Below, one piece after another: positions 1 through 5,235 of a stretch of DNA of 5,235 nucleotides. Numbering within the stretch: the first letter of the stretch is position 1; the number at the start of each line of letters is the position of its first letter. The DNA comes from Methanosarcina sp. (lineage in GTDB: Archaea; Halobacteriota; Methanosarcinia; Methanosarcinales; Methanosarcinaceae). The translations under genes were made by a program, and so were the position numbers. The DNA is taken from the NCBI GenBank assembly GCA_013331265.1, contig DUGS01000168.1, positions 17,486-22,720 on the forward strand. The letters run 5' to 3'. The notes beneath the pieces were generated by a model. It ran no database searches. It had not been told where the DNA came from and saw nothing but the letters and a program-made list of their open reading frames with translations.

Positions 1-41
1 GATACTGTATACTCAGGATACTGTCTTACAGGATTAACTTC

Positions 42-78
42 AAGCAGTGAATCGGCTGCGCAGTTATTCACTGTTTTT
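42..78 (+). terminator. Terminator-like stem-loop followed by a T run
   Basis: CAGTGAAT (45-52) is perfectly complementary to ATTCACTG (66-73). The stem can be extended outward by a G-U and two A-U pairs (42-44 with 74-76), and a short CTG/CAG pairing is possible inside the 13-nt loop. A run of five T follows the stem on the plus strand, so it would end a plus-strand transcript entering from the left edge. Archaeal termination depends mainly on U runs, so the hairpin may instead be a 3'-end stabiliser. Confidence 0.4.
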
Positions 79-108
79 CAGTTTATTTTTAACTAAATTT
101 TAGTCTTA

Positions 109-120
109 AATCTATATAAC
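109..120 (+). promoter_or_regulatory. Possible archaeal TATA box (TCTATATAAC)
   Basis: TCTATATAAC lies in an AT-rich stretch, with a purine-containing segment just before it that could serve as a BRE. An archaeal start site about 25 bp downstream would fall near 140, giving the membrane-protein gene a leader of roughly 180 nt that begins with the 18-bp repeats. AT-rich context makes chance matches common, and a TATTTT-like sequence near 218-227 is an alternative. Confidence 0.3.
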
Positions 121-143
121 ATAATTCGCAGCTTATCGTAAAG

Positions 144-198
144 GGTCTTGATTTCAGTAATGGCCTTGATTTTTGAGGGGGCCTTGATTTTTGAGGGG
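144..198 (+). repeat. Tandem 18-bp repeats (two exact, one degenerate)
   Basis: An 18-bp unit beginning GGCCTTGATTTTTGAGGG occurs twice back to back at 162-179 and 180-197, with one further matching G at 198. The 18 bases just before (144-161) match the unit at 11 of 18 positions in the same register, so they look like a decayed third copy. The repeats lie 124 bp before the start of the membrane-protein gene. They could be a protein-binding array or a slippage-derived duplication; sequence alone does not decide. Confidence 0.8.
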
Positions 199-321
199 TA
201 TCATTTTACATAGCCTATGATTTATTTTGGGGGATAATGCACTGCAAAGAATATCACTTACAGAAAGCTTCATGGGCTTTCAAGTTTTTACTCGAAAACG
301 AATAAAAAGGAAAGAGATTTA

Positions 322-1122
322 ATGGTGTCCAAAAATCAAATGAATGTGATAATTGGGATATTATTCTTGTTTACAGTTCTAATTATTATTGTAGGAGTTA
401 GTAACTCAAAAACGACAAAAGAGTCCGAAATATCAGTTGAAATGAATGTCAGTAAAACTCCAGATGGAAAGCCTTTAGTTGAGTATCATGTTTCGGCCAT
501 ATATTCAACTAACGTGGACAACTGGATGAAAGAGTATGCCTTGGAACATCGTACCAGTAGTCAAGAAGAATTACACCTGTTTACATTTTCAGATGGGAAG
601 CAGTTTGAGTACTGGATGTCAGAGGCAAGTGCAGCTGAAAAAGGGTTTTTGTATCCTTCTAGCTGGACAGAAGAACTGGATGAATCTTTATCCCCAAGTA
701 AGATAAATGAACAACAATTTAATGAAAACTTGAATCAATTGATGAGCAAGTGGGATGGTGCATGTTTTGAATGGCAAGCAGATGAAATAATCGGGGAAAG
801 ATTATATGTATACACAGGTCAACCTTTAACTGGATTGAGCATCGGTGACGAAGCATCATTTTTGAAAAATTATATAGATTTGAAACCTGATAGAGATGAG
901 TATGGCATTATAATTCAAGCACCTTCAGCTGATGGCCAGACTATAACTAAAGCTCTTGAATATCAATCTAAAGACCATACTCTACTTGAAGCAGAAATTA
1001 CAAGTTCCGGCTCTAAAAGCGGTATAATGTGGACTGACACCACATATACAAGTATTGTTAATGCTATCAAAACAAATACTTTCACGAACCATCCTGGAAA
1101 AGAGGGGGTTCTCCAATTTTAA
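322..1122 (+). CDS. Hypothetical membrane-anchored (extracytoplasmic) protein
   Basis: This 266-residue protein is not one I recognise. Residues 1-7 are short and polar, residues 8-26 form one strongly hydrophobic helix (valine, isoleucine, leucine and phenylalanine rich), and the rest is soluble and acidic. This suggests an N-terminal signal anchor with the C-terminal domain outside the cell. There is no lipobox cysteine after the helix; the single clear cysteine is near residue 148, in a GACFEW context. The soluble part has scattered tryptophans and alternating hydrophobic residues, compatible with a beta-rich fold, but no catalytic motif is visible. The start is supported by a purine-rich AGGAAAGAG at 308-316, just before ATG. 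The gene stands alone, converges on the MtaA-like gene, and is visibly more AT-rich than the two methyltransferase genes, as is common for lineage-specific Methanosarcina proteins. A role in methyl transfer is not suggested. Confidence 0.8.
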   Translation: MVSKNQMNVIIGILFLFTVLIIIVGVSNSKTTKESEISVEMNVSKTPDGKPLVEYHVSAIYSTNVDNWMKEYALEHRTSSQEELHLFTFSDGKQFEYWMSEASAAEKGFLYPSSWTEELDESLSPSKINEQQFNENLNQLMSKWDGACFEWQADEIIGERLYVYTGQPLTGLSIGDEASFLKNYIDLKPDRDEYGIIIQAPSADGQTITKALEYQSKDHTLLEAEITSSGSKSGIMWTDTTYTSIVNAIKTNTFTNHPGKEGVLQF

Positions 1123-1133
1123 AAACACCCTCT
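1101..1133 (+). terminator. Stem-loop across the stop codon of the membrane-protein gene
   Basis: AGAGGGGGTT (1101-1110) pairs with AACACCCTCT (1124-1133) at 9 of 10 positions across a 13-nt loop that includes the first part of the TAA stop codon region (1120-1122). No long T run follows on the plus strand. Because the gene on the other strand converges here, the element could limit read-through in either direction. Its function is inferred only from position and pairing. Confidence 0.35.
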
Positions 1134-1210
1134 ATTTAGCAGTTAGCCTTCTTGAGCATAGTTCTTTGCTAGAATCCATTTGGAAAATTTCATGTGCGTT
1201 TTATCTAAAA

Positions 1211-2281
1211 TTAGTCCTCTTGAGCGCAGCGAAAAGGACCTCGTGCTCCCGAAGCGAAATTCGGGTGATAATACTCGTCTCTCGCTTCGACAAGTGCCTT
1301 AATATTTTTTGTCGGGGTTTTTGGGGCAATCCCGCACCCGGGAGCAAGTATATCGATTCCTTCAAGCAGGCACTTCTGTGCTTCTCCTTTTATCTCTTCA
1401 CAGGTCCCGTTAAGCATAACTCCTGAAGAGGAAATGTTTCCTATCAGTTTTGTCCTTTTCCCGACAAGTTTTTTTGCAGCACGCAGGTCGGTTACTTTTT
1501 CCTCTATACTGATCCCCTGAAAGCCGCATTCTGAAAGGGTTTCAAGAATGGGGGTTGAGTTCCCGCAGACATGTATGAGTTTCATTCCTTTTCCTGACCT
1601 GCAGAGCCTTTCATACTTTGGTTTTATGAGGGCATCAAAGTGTCTGGGATCGAGCATATCCGGTCCTGCTATCCCGTCTACTATGCAGACTGCATCTGCC
1701 CCGGCTTCGGACAGGATTCCTGTGTATTCGGAACAGATCAATCCCGTGACCTTCAGGCATTCCCTCAAAGTCTCGGGTTTTCTGATTATCCAGGTAAGAA
1801 AATTATAAGTGCCAAGCAGCCTTGAAGCAAGGGACGCAGGGCCTTCCATACCTGCTATAAGGGGGACTTCTTCGCCTGCCTTTTCTCTCAGGATGGAGGT
1901 CACATCAGCAATAAGAGGAATCCTCCCTCTCTCCGCAAAATCCTGGGGAAGCTCGAGCTCTTCCGGCTTCTTTGCAAAAGGGCTGGACCCTGGAGATGGC
2001 TGAATATCATATCTGCCCGGGTTAACCCTGCATCCCAGAGCTTCTGAAAGTACAGTGAGACAGAAAGGGTAACGAACGGCTTCAAGGCCTGCTAAAGTAT
2101 GGGCTGAAAGGGCAAGGTCTGCCATTTTTTCAGCATTAAAATGGGCTTCAGGCCAGGATGCTCCGCTCTTTTTCATTAATTCAACAGTTCCCGTCTGAGT
2201 CACAGAAAGAACAGGCACTTTATCAACAGCTTTCCCATGCAGTATATTCAGGAAACGGTCTCTTAATTCGGAGTCTGCCAT
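1211..2281 (-). CDS. mtaA: MtaA-type methylcobamide:coenzyme M methyltransferase (MT2)
   Basis: This 356-residue cytoplasmic protein belongs to the MtaA/MtbA/MtsA family, a branch of the uroporphyrinogen decarboxylase fold. It is expected to move a methyl group from a methylated corrinoid protein to coenzyme M, giving methyl-CoM. The N-terminal pattern VTQTGTVELM, then WPEAH and GLEAVRYPFCLTVL, resembles MtaA (methanol pathway) more than MtbA (methylamine pathway), from memory of those families. The zinc site is intact: His237-Val-Cys239 in LIHVCGNS, and Cys316 in APGCGIAPKTP. The start is an ATG preceded by a weak AGGT (plus-strand 2286-2289), and the N-terminus aligns with the family. The family normally ends soon after the ARDEYY motif (residues 333-338); here about 18 residues follow, and their DNA contains an inverted repeat. 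It could be a paralogue rather than the main MtaA, so the symbol marks the family. The cognate corrinoid partner is not shown by the sequence. Confidence 0.88.
   Translation of the reverse strand: MADSELRDRFLNILHGKAVDKVPVLSVTQTGTVELMKKSGASWPEAHFNAEKMADLALSAHTLAGLEAVRYPFCLTVLSEALGCRVNPGRYDIQPSPGSSPFAKKPEELELPQDFAERGRIPLIADVTSILREKAGEEVPLIAGMEGPASLASRLLGTYNFLTWIIRKPETLRECLKVTGLICSEYTGILSEAGADAVCIVDGIAGPDMLDPRHFDALIKPKYERLCRSGKGMKLIHVCGNSTPILETLSECGFQGISIEEKVTDLRAAKKLVGKRTKLIGNISSSGVMLNGTCEEIKGEAQKCLLEGIDILAPGCGIAPKTPTKNIKALVEARDEYYHPNFASGARGPFRCAQED
1248..1265. repeat. Perfect inverted repeat inside the 3' end of the MtaA-like gene
   Basis: CCCGAA (1248-1253) and TTCGGG (1260-1265) are perfect inverted copies around a six-base GCGAAA centre. 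The element lies within the codons for the extra C-terminal residues (FASGARG region) of the MtaA-like protein. Nearby GTCC/GGAC and GAGC/GCTC pairs (about 1214-1248) add further pairing options. It resembles a palindromic intergenic repeat unit that has become part of the coding sequence; copy number in the genome cannot be seen here. Confidence 0.45.
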
Positions 2282-2362
2282 TTAAACCTGCCATTAAAGT
2301 TCTTTTTATTGCACTAAGCCATTGAAGCTTTTTTCTTCTGAGCTTTAATATGAGCAGGATCA

Positions 2363-2375
2363 CTTTTATATTTTT
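2363..2375 (-). promoter_or_regulatory. Candidate TATA box of the MtaA-like gene
   Basis: On the minus strand this reads AAAAATATAAAAG, about 85-95 bp before the ATG at 2281, so transcription would start near 2338 and leave a leader of roughly 55-60 nt. A second TATA-like word lies further upstream at 2397-2408. Either could be used; the AT-rich context lowers confidence. Confidence 0.35.
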
Positions 2376-2396
2376 CATTTAAAATATCTGTGAACT

Positions 2397-2408
2397 AATT
2401 ATATAAAT
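2397..2408. promoter_or_regulatory. TATA-like element readable on both strands
   Basis: AATTATATAAAT is TATA-like on both strands. On the minus strand it would serve the MtaA-like gene with a leader near 95 nt. On the plus strand it would start transcription near 2430-2435, just before the three-tier stem-loop at 2460-2520. Two palindromes sit between, CACATATGTG (2414-2423) and ACTTAAGT (2439-2446), and could be operator sites. This is inference from position and pattern. Confidence 0.35.
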
Positions 2409-2459
2409 TAATACACATATGTGGCATTAAAAAAGAGTACTTAAGTGAGTATAATTAAC

Positions 2460-2520
2460 GATCGGGTTTTTGCTCCTTTTCCTGTCTGGAGGGTCCAGAC
2501 AGTTCTGGAGCATACCGATC
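2460..2520 (+). other. Three-tier stem-loop, possible structured RNA
   Basis: Three nested perfect pairings share one axis. GATCGG (2460-2465) pairs with CCGATC (2515-2520), TGCTCC (2471-2476) with GGAGCA (2507-2512), and CTGTCTGGA (2482-2490) with TCCAGACAG (2494-2502), closing on a GGG loop. That is 21 base pairs in 61 nt, separated by small internal loops. On the plus strand TTTT follows directly, as at the end of a transcript, and a TATA-like word lies about 55 bp upstream. It could be a small RNA, a terminator, a structured leader, or the end of a decayed mobile element. The pairing is certain; the role and strand are not. Confidence 0.6.
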
Positions 2521-2560
2521 TTTTGAAGGTTTTCAGGATTCTCAACGCTTTTTCAGCTCT

Positions 2561-2754
2561 TAAAATGGCAAAAAGAGGCTGTTAGCGTTTTCACCTGATT
2601 TTTCTGGTTCGTAATCTCTCAGGCCTGGAGGTTTGAGGCTTGGAGCGTTGAACCTTTTTCCGTGGATTTTGACCTTACTTCCCCGAGATACACTAAAATG
2701 GCAAAAGTGTTTTCTGAGGAACTTTTCAGGTCTATTTACTTTTTTGGAGGTTTG
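2561..2754 (+). repeat. Degenerate direct duplication in the intergenic region
   Basis: TAAAATGGCAAAA occurs at 2561-2573 and again at 2694-2706. Each copy is followed in the same order by TGGAGGTTTG, at 2626-2635 and 2745-2754. The spacing between the two words is 65 and 51 bp, so this looks like an old duplication that has diverged by small indels. ATGGCAAAA resembles a translation start, but the first copy stops after six codons and the second after 37, without a ribosome binding site. Confidence 0.5.
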
Positions 2755-2758
2755 GATA

Positions 2759-2787
2759 ACAATGCTTTAGAGAGGGAGAAGCATTGT
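2759..2787. other. Perfect 9-bp stem-loop
   Basis: ACAATGCTT (2759-2767) and AAGCATTGT (2779-2787) are perfect inverted copies around an 11-nt purine-rich loop. A small ATCA/TGAT hairpin (2789-2799) and a run of six T (2801-2806) follow on the plus strand. The group could therefore end a plus-strand transcript beginning near 2430. Alternatively it is a protein-binding inverted repeat. Confidence 0.5.
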
Positions 2788-3091
2788 CATCAGCGTGATA
2801 TTTTTTCTTGATTATTCAGGGTTTTTGTGGGGATATGTGGAGATTTCATTTACTCCTATTTTTTCCTGAGTCCTATATATCTGACTTAACTCATGGATAT
2901 TTAATTTAAATATTTATTTTTGGTTAAAATATCTATCTCTATTTAATTTGTAGATATTTGATTAAATTGTAAATATTTAATCTTAAATATGAAGATTTTG
3001 CTAAATTTATTTTTTCCCCTTAGTAATCTCTTCATATATATACTTTTCAGTCTTAATATGTTTTTGAAAGTTTCTGGAAATGAATAAATAA

Positions 3092-3122
3092 GAAAGGACA
3101 GACAAAAAATGTCCGCCCTCTC
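3092..3122 (-). terminator. 3' stem-loop of the fused methyltransferase transcript
   Basis: Read on the minus strand, the 13-nt arms (plus-strand 3110-3122 and 3092-3104) pair along their full length around a TTTTT loop, using three G-U wobbles. In a plus-strand RNA the same positions would be A-C mismatches, so the structure favours the minus-strand transcript. It begins 50 nt after the stop codon of the fused methyltransferase gene and is followed by T-rich sequence. A terminator or 3'-end stabilising role is likely. Confidence 0.6.
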
Positions 3123-3171
3123 AAGCAACAATTTTTGCATTGCCTTTTTTGATTGAGTGGTTTTAACGGGT

Positions 3172-5067
3172 TTATCCCATGATCTTCTTGAAGAGTTCCG
3201 GACCTGTCTGTGCTGCAGTATAGGTCTGGGCAGCAACGGTGTCGCACGGGCCTTTTGGTGGAACTTCGCATCCAGTAGAGATCACGTACTTGGACTGCAT
3301 TCCATTCTCCTTAAGAGCGTTAAGGACGTTTTCCTGGAAGGCGATAGTGTCTGCCTTCATCTTCTGGATGCCTTCTGGGCTGTTGTCAAGGAAAACAACC
3401 GGGCTGACTTCACCTGCGAACATGACATCTTTGCCGTAGTTCTCAATGAGGTACTTGTAGTCCTTTGAACCTTTGTTTACCTTATCTGGGTAGAAGGTAT
3501 AGCTGTAGTACTTTGTGTCCCACTTTTTGATCAGATCCCAGTGAGGAGCATCTGCACAGTTGTGGACGACCATTGGCTTGTTGTACTCCTTGTAGAGAGG
3601 AGCGAAGACATTCTGCATGACCTTGCCTTCTGTCTTCATATATTCGTCTGCACTGAGGATGACATTGTTAGTCCAGAGCGTTGCCAGACAGAGATTGTCG
3701 GGCTGAGCTTCTTCGAACATCATTTTGGTCATTTCCTTGCAGTACTCGGTGGTCTTTTCGAGACCTTTGAGGACTACTTCGGGGTTTGTCCTGAGGTCGG
3801 AGAGGACACGGGTTGCTCCCATAATCTGGGTCAGGGCTACCAGTGGACCTTCGAAAAGGGCGGTTACAGGTGCGTCGATTTCCTTTGCCTTCTCGGTTGC
3901 AAGCTTATTGCCCTGGATCAGGTTGTATGCACGGGTGCCTTCCTTGATTTCCGGGACTTCCATGGTTTCATAGTCTTCAAGGTGGCCAATTGCTGCTGGT
4001 GTGTCTTCCTCAGGAACCCTGATAGTTGCACCGAAGTCGCTTGCAACTACACAGAGGTCAGTAAGGCCTACGAAGTTGTCAATGTTGAAGTACTTGGTAC
4101 CTGCGACTACACTGGCTGCATACTTCTCTGCTTTTGTAGAGTAATCTGCGTAAGTGCAGGGCACAAACTTCCTGGAAAGGCCGCAGATGAGAGGTGCTAT
4201 TGGGAGTCTGTCTACTTTCTTATCCTGGAAAGCGGCGACGAACCTCTCTTTCTTGGTCATGGTCTCATTGAACTTGGGCACAATGGAGTCGTATTCTGCA
4301 AGGATCTTCTCAGCTGTGACGAGTCCTATGTCGATCTCTTCTCTAGCACCCTTCTTTGCGAGAATTTCTTTGTACTTCATCTTGCTTGCTACGACTGCTG
4401 AATCGCTCCATGCATCGGCAGGAAGTGAGCTGACAAGTGAGGAAAGGGTTTCGACTGCTCCACTGGCGTCACGGGAAGTTCCATCTGCTCCGATTGATTC
4501 TGCATATTCTTTTGAAACAGGTGCACCGCCGACCATAACCACAAGTGAGTCCCTGATACCTTCTTCCTGAAGCTGTTCGATAACCTTTTCCATGCCTCCC
4601 ATTGTTGTGGTCATCAGAGTGCTCATGGAAATAGCTGCTGCCTTGTTTTCCTTTGCAGCTTCTGCGAATTTTCCAAGAGGGACATCGACACCGAGGTCGA
4701 TCATATTGAAACCGGCTGCGGTCATCATTGTCTTGACCAGGTTTTTCCCGATATCGTGTACGTCTCCTTCAACTGTACCGATGACAACGTTCTGGGGACC
4801 AGCGCTTGCGTCGGCCTTCATGTGGGGGATAAGGATTTCCATTCCAGCATACATTGCATCTGCTGCAAGCAGAAGGCTCGGAACGAAAGCTTCTCCCTTT
4901 TCGTACATGTCACTGATAATGTTCATACCTTTTGCGAGGCCTTCAACGACTGCTTCATATGCGTCGAGTCCCTCGTCAAGGGCTTTCTGTGCAAATTCTT
5001 CTGCAATGTCGTCGTCACCTTCGACGACAGCATCAGCTAAAGCATTTAAAATCTCTTCTTTTGCCAT
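3172..5067 (-). CDS. Fused corrinoid/methyltransferase, MtsD/MtsF/MtsH type (methylsulfide:CoM)
   Basis: This 631-residue cytoplasmic protein joins a corrinoid protein to a methyltransferase. Residues 1-85 form the helical cap, residues 90-215 the cobalamin-binding fold with Asp102-x-His104-x-x-Gly107 (His104 is the expected lower cobalt ligand), SMSTL at 147-151 and GGAP at 180-183. A charged linker follows to about 268. The rest is a uroporphyrinogen decarboxylase-like methyltransferase with a zinc site: His502-Asn-Cys504 and Cys600 in STGCEVPP. In Methanosarcina such fusions (MtsD, MtsF, MtsH; earlier called CmtA) convert methylsulfides and coenzyme M to methyl-CoM and are linked to dimethylsulfide formation during growth on CO. 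Which paralogue this is cannot be told here. ATG at 5067 is chosen because GGAGGT lies five bases before it and MAKEE resembles corrinoid-protein starts; an in-frame ATG at 5103 would add 12 residues. The usual Msr-type regulator gene is not visible. Confidence 0.9.
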   Translation of the reverse strand: MAKEEILNALADAVVEGDDDIAEEFAQKALDEGLDAYEAVVEGLAKGMNIISDMYEKGEAFVPSLLLAADAMYAGMEILIPHMKADASAGPQNVVIGTVEGDVHDIGKNLVKTMMTAAGFNMIDLGVDVPLGKFAEAAKENKAAAISMSTLMTTTMGGMEKVIEQLQEEGIRDSLVVMVGGAPVSKEYAESIGADGTSRDASGAVETLSSLVSSLPADAWSDSAVVASKMKYKEILAKKGAREEIDIGLVTAEKILAEYDSIVPKFNETMTKKERFVAAFQDKKVDRLPIAPLICGLSRKFVPCTYADYSTKAEKYAASVVAGTKYFNIDNFVGLTDLCVVASDFGATIRVPEEDTPAAIGHLEDYETMEVPEIKEGTRAYNLIQGNKLATEKAKEIDAPVTALFEGPLVALTQIMGATRVLSDLRTNPEVVLKGLEKTTEYCKEMTKMMFEEAQPDNLCLATLWTNNVILSADEYMKTEGKVMQNVFAPLYKEYNKPMVVHNCADAPHWDLIKKWDTKYYSYTFYPDKVNKGSKDYKYLIENYGKDVMFAGEVSPVVFLDNSPEGIQKMKADTIAFQENVLNALKENGMQSKYVISTGCEVPPKGPCDTVAAQTYTAAQTGPELFKKIMG

Positions 5068-5235
5068 ATTGAACCTCCATTTTTCAGGATAAGATCTTCC
5101 CATAGATCTCCTGATGCCTATCCAGCAGCTACTTTCTCAGGCCAGGTGGCCTCCTTAAGTACGCCTGAAAATAGCCATTTTCAGTTTCTGGACCTTCATC
5201 TTTCTTCTATGGTTGTTAACATTAAGATAGTATTC
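5068..5235 (-). other. Structured leader of the fused methyltransferase gene
   Basis: No convincing TATA box is visible in these 168 bases, so the transcript probably begins to the right of the window. Three inverted repeats occur: CTGAAAAT/ATTTTCAG (5165-5184, four-base loop), AGGCCA/TGGCCT (5139-5152), and AGATCT/AGATCT (5092-5109), whose loop holds the alternative ATG at 5103. A seven-codon reading frame (5155-5178) ends just before an AAGGAGG word (5150-5156) that has no start codon after it. Long leaders are usual for methyltransferase genes in Methanosarcina; control through this one is inference. Confidence 0.5.
5073..5078 (-). promoter_or_regulatory. Ribosome binding site of the fused methyltransferase gene
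   Basis: GGAGGT on the minus strand, five bases before ATG at 5067, is a near-ideal Shine-Dalgarno site. It is the main reason for preferring this start over the in-frame ATG at 5103, whose AGGAG is only four bases away and partly inside a hairpin. Confidence 0.85.

Larger units (their letters stand above)
2282..3171. other. Gene-poor intergenic region of about 890 bp
   Basis: No coding region with a credible start, ribosome binding site and composition is present on either strand. The left part (2282-2460) is AT-rich and should hold the promoter of the MtaA-like gene. The middle (2460-2810) is less AT-rich and carries two strong stem-loops and degenerate direct repeats. The right part (about 2870-3090) is extremely AT-rich with recurring TATTTAAT words, for example at 2898, 2940 and 2974, and ends at the stem-loop behind the fused methyltransferase gene. 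The region could house a non-coding RNA or the remains of a decayed gene. Confidence 0.7.

Noticed and set aside
1..96. Open frame from the left edge to TAA at 94-96, possibly the end of a plus-strand gene
   Set aside because: Only 31 codons are visible, no motif is recognisable, and an open frame of this length is common by chance. The terminator-like hairpin at 42-78 would lie inside it.
2460..2787. Stem-loops as ends of an insertion sequence or a CRISPR array
   Set aside because: There is no transposase, no target duplication and no regularly spaced identical repeats; the two stem-loops are unrelated in sequence.
2698..2811. Plus-strand frame of 37 codons starting MAKVFSEE
   Set aside because: There is no ribosome binding site, the frame contains a perfect stem-loop and repeat copies, and the length is within chance expectation. 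Conservation in relatives would be needed.
2943..3271. Minus-strand frames overlapping the end of the fused methyltransferase gene and the AT-rich spacer
   Set aside because: They start inside the real gene in another frame and run through the probable terminator hairpin, and they have no domain or ribosome binding site.
3541..4401. Long plus-strand frame opposite the fused methyltransferase gene
   Set aside because: It is the complement of a clearly coding sequence, with a cysteine- and phenylalanine-rich translation typical of antisense frames and no ribosome binding site.
4154..5092. Other plus-strand frames opposite the corrinoid domain
   Set aside because: They mirror the conserved minus-strand gene, overlap one another and have serine- and alanine-rich shadow compositions.
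1..5235. tRNA or rRNA genes
   Set aside because: No cloverleaf with a CCA-proximal stem and T-loop, and no rRNA-like stretch, was seen on either strand by eye. A tRNAscan or Infernal run would settle it.

Overview
The window most likely comes from a methylotrophic methanogenic archaeon of the Methanosarcina group. The evidence is a fused corrinoid/methyltransferase of the MtsD/MtsF/MtsH type, next to a separate methylcobamide:coenzyme M methyltransferase of the MtaA type. Long AT-rich intergenic stretches separate compact, more GC-rich metabolic genes, which also fits. Species assignment is inference; no rRNA or other marker is present.

Layout. Positions 1-321 hold no convincing gene. They contain a terminator-like stem-loop (42-78), a possible TATA box (about 109-120) and an 18-bp tandem repeat (144-198). 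A small membrane-anchored protein of unknown function is encoded at 322-1122 (+). It converges on an MtaA-like methyltransferase at 1211-2281 (-), with 88 bp between the two stop codons. A gene-poor region of about 890 bp (2282-3171) follows. It holds candidate TATA boxes, a three-tier stem-loop at 2460-2520, a perfect 9-bp stem-loop at 2759-2787, degenerate direct repeats and a very AT-rich stretch. The fused corrinoid/methyltransferase gene lies at 3172-5067 (-), with a stem-loop 50 nt past its stop codon and at least 168 nt of structured leader before its start. Its promoter is not recognisable and probably lies beyond the right edge.

How the genes work together. In the known Methanosarcina pathways a substrate methyl group is moved to Co(I) of a corrinoid protein (MT1 step) and then to coenzyme M by a zinc methyltransferase (MT2 step), giving methyl-CoM for methanogenesis. 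The fused protein carries a cobalamin-binding domain (His104 in a D-x-H-x-x-G motif) and a zinc-type methyltransferase domain (His502-x-Cys504 and Cys600). It could therefore carry out both partial reactions, as described for methylsulfide:CoM methyltransferases. The MtaA-like protein has the matching zinc site (His237-x-Cys239 and Cys316) but no corrinoid domain. The two genes share a strand but are too far apart, with a probable terminator between them, to be a simple operon. The small membrane protein has no evident link to methyl transfer.

No clearly new multi-gene system is visible. The points most worth a second look are the structured element at 2460-2520, the hairpin-rich leader of the fused gene, the odd C-terminal tail of the MtaA-like protein, and the 18-bp repeats upstream of the membrane protein.
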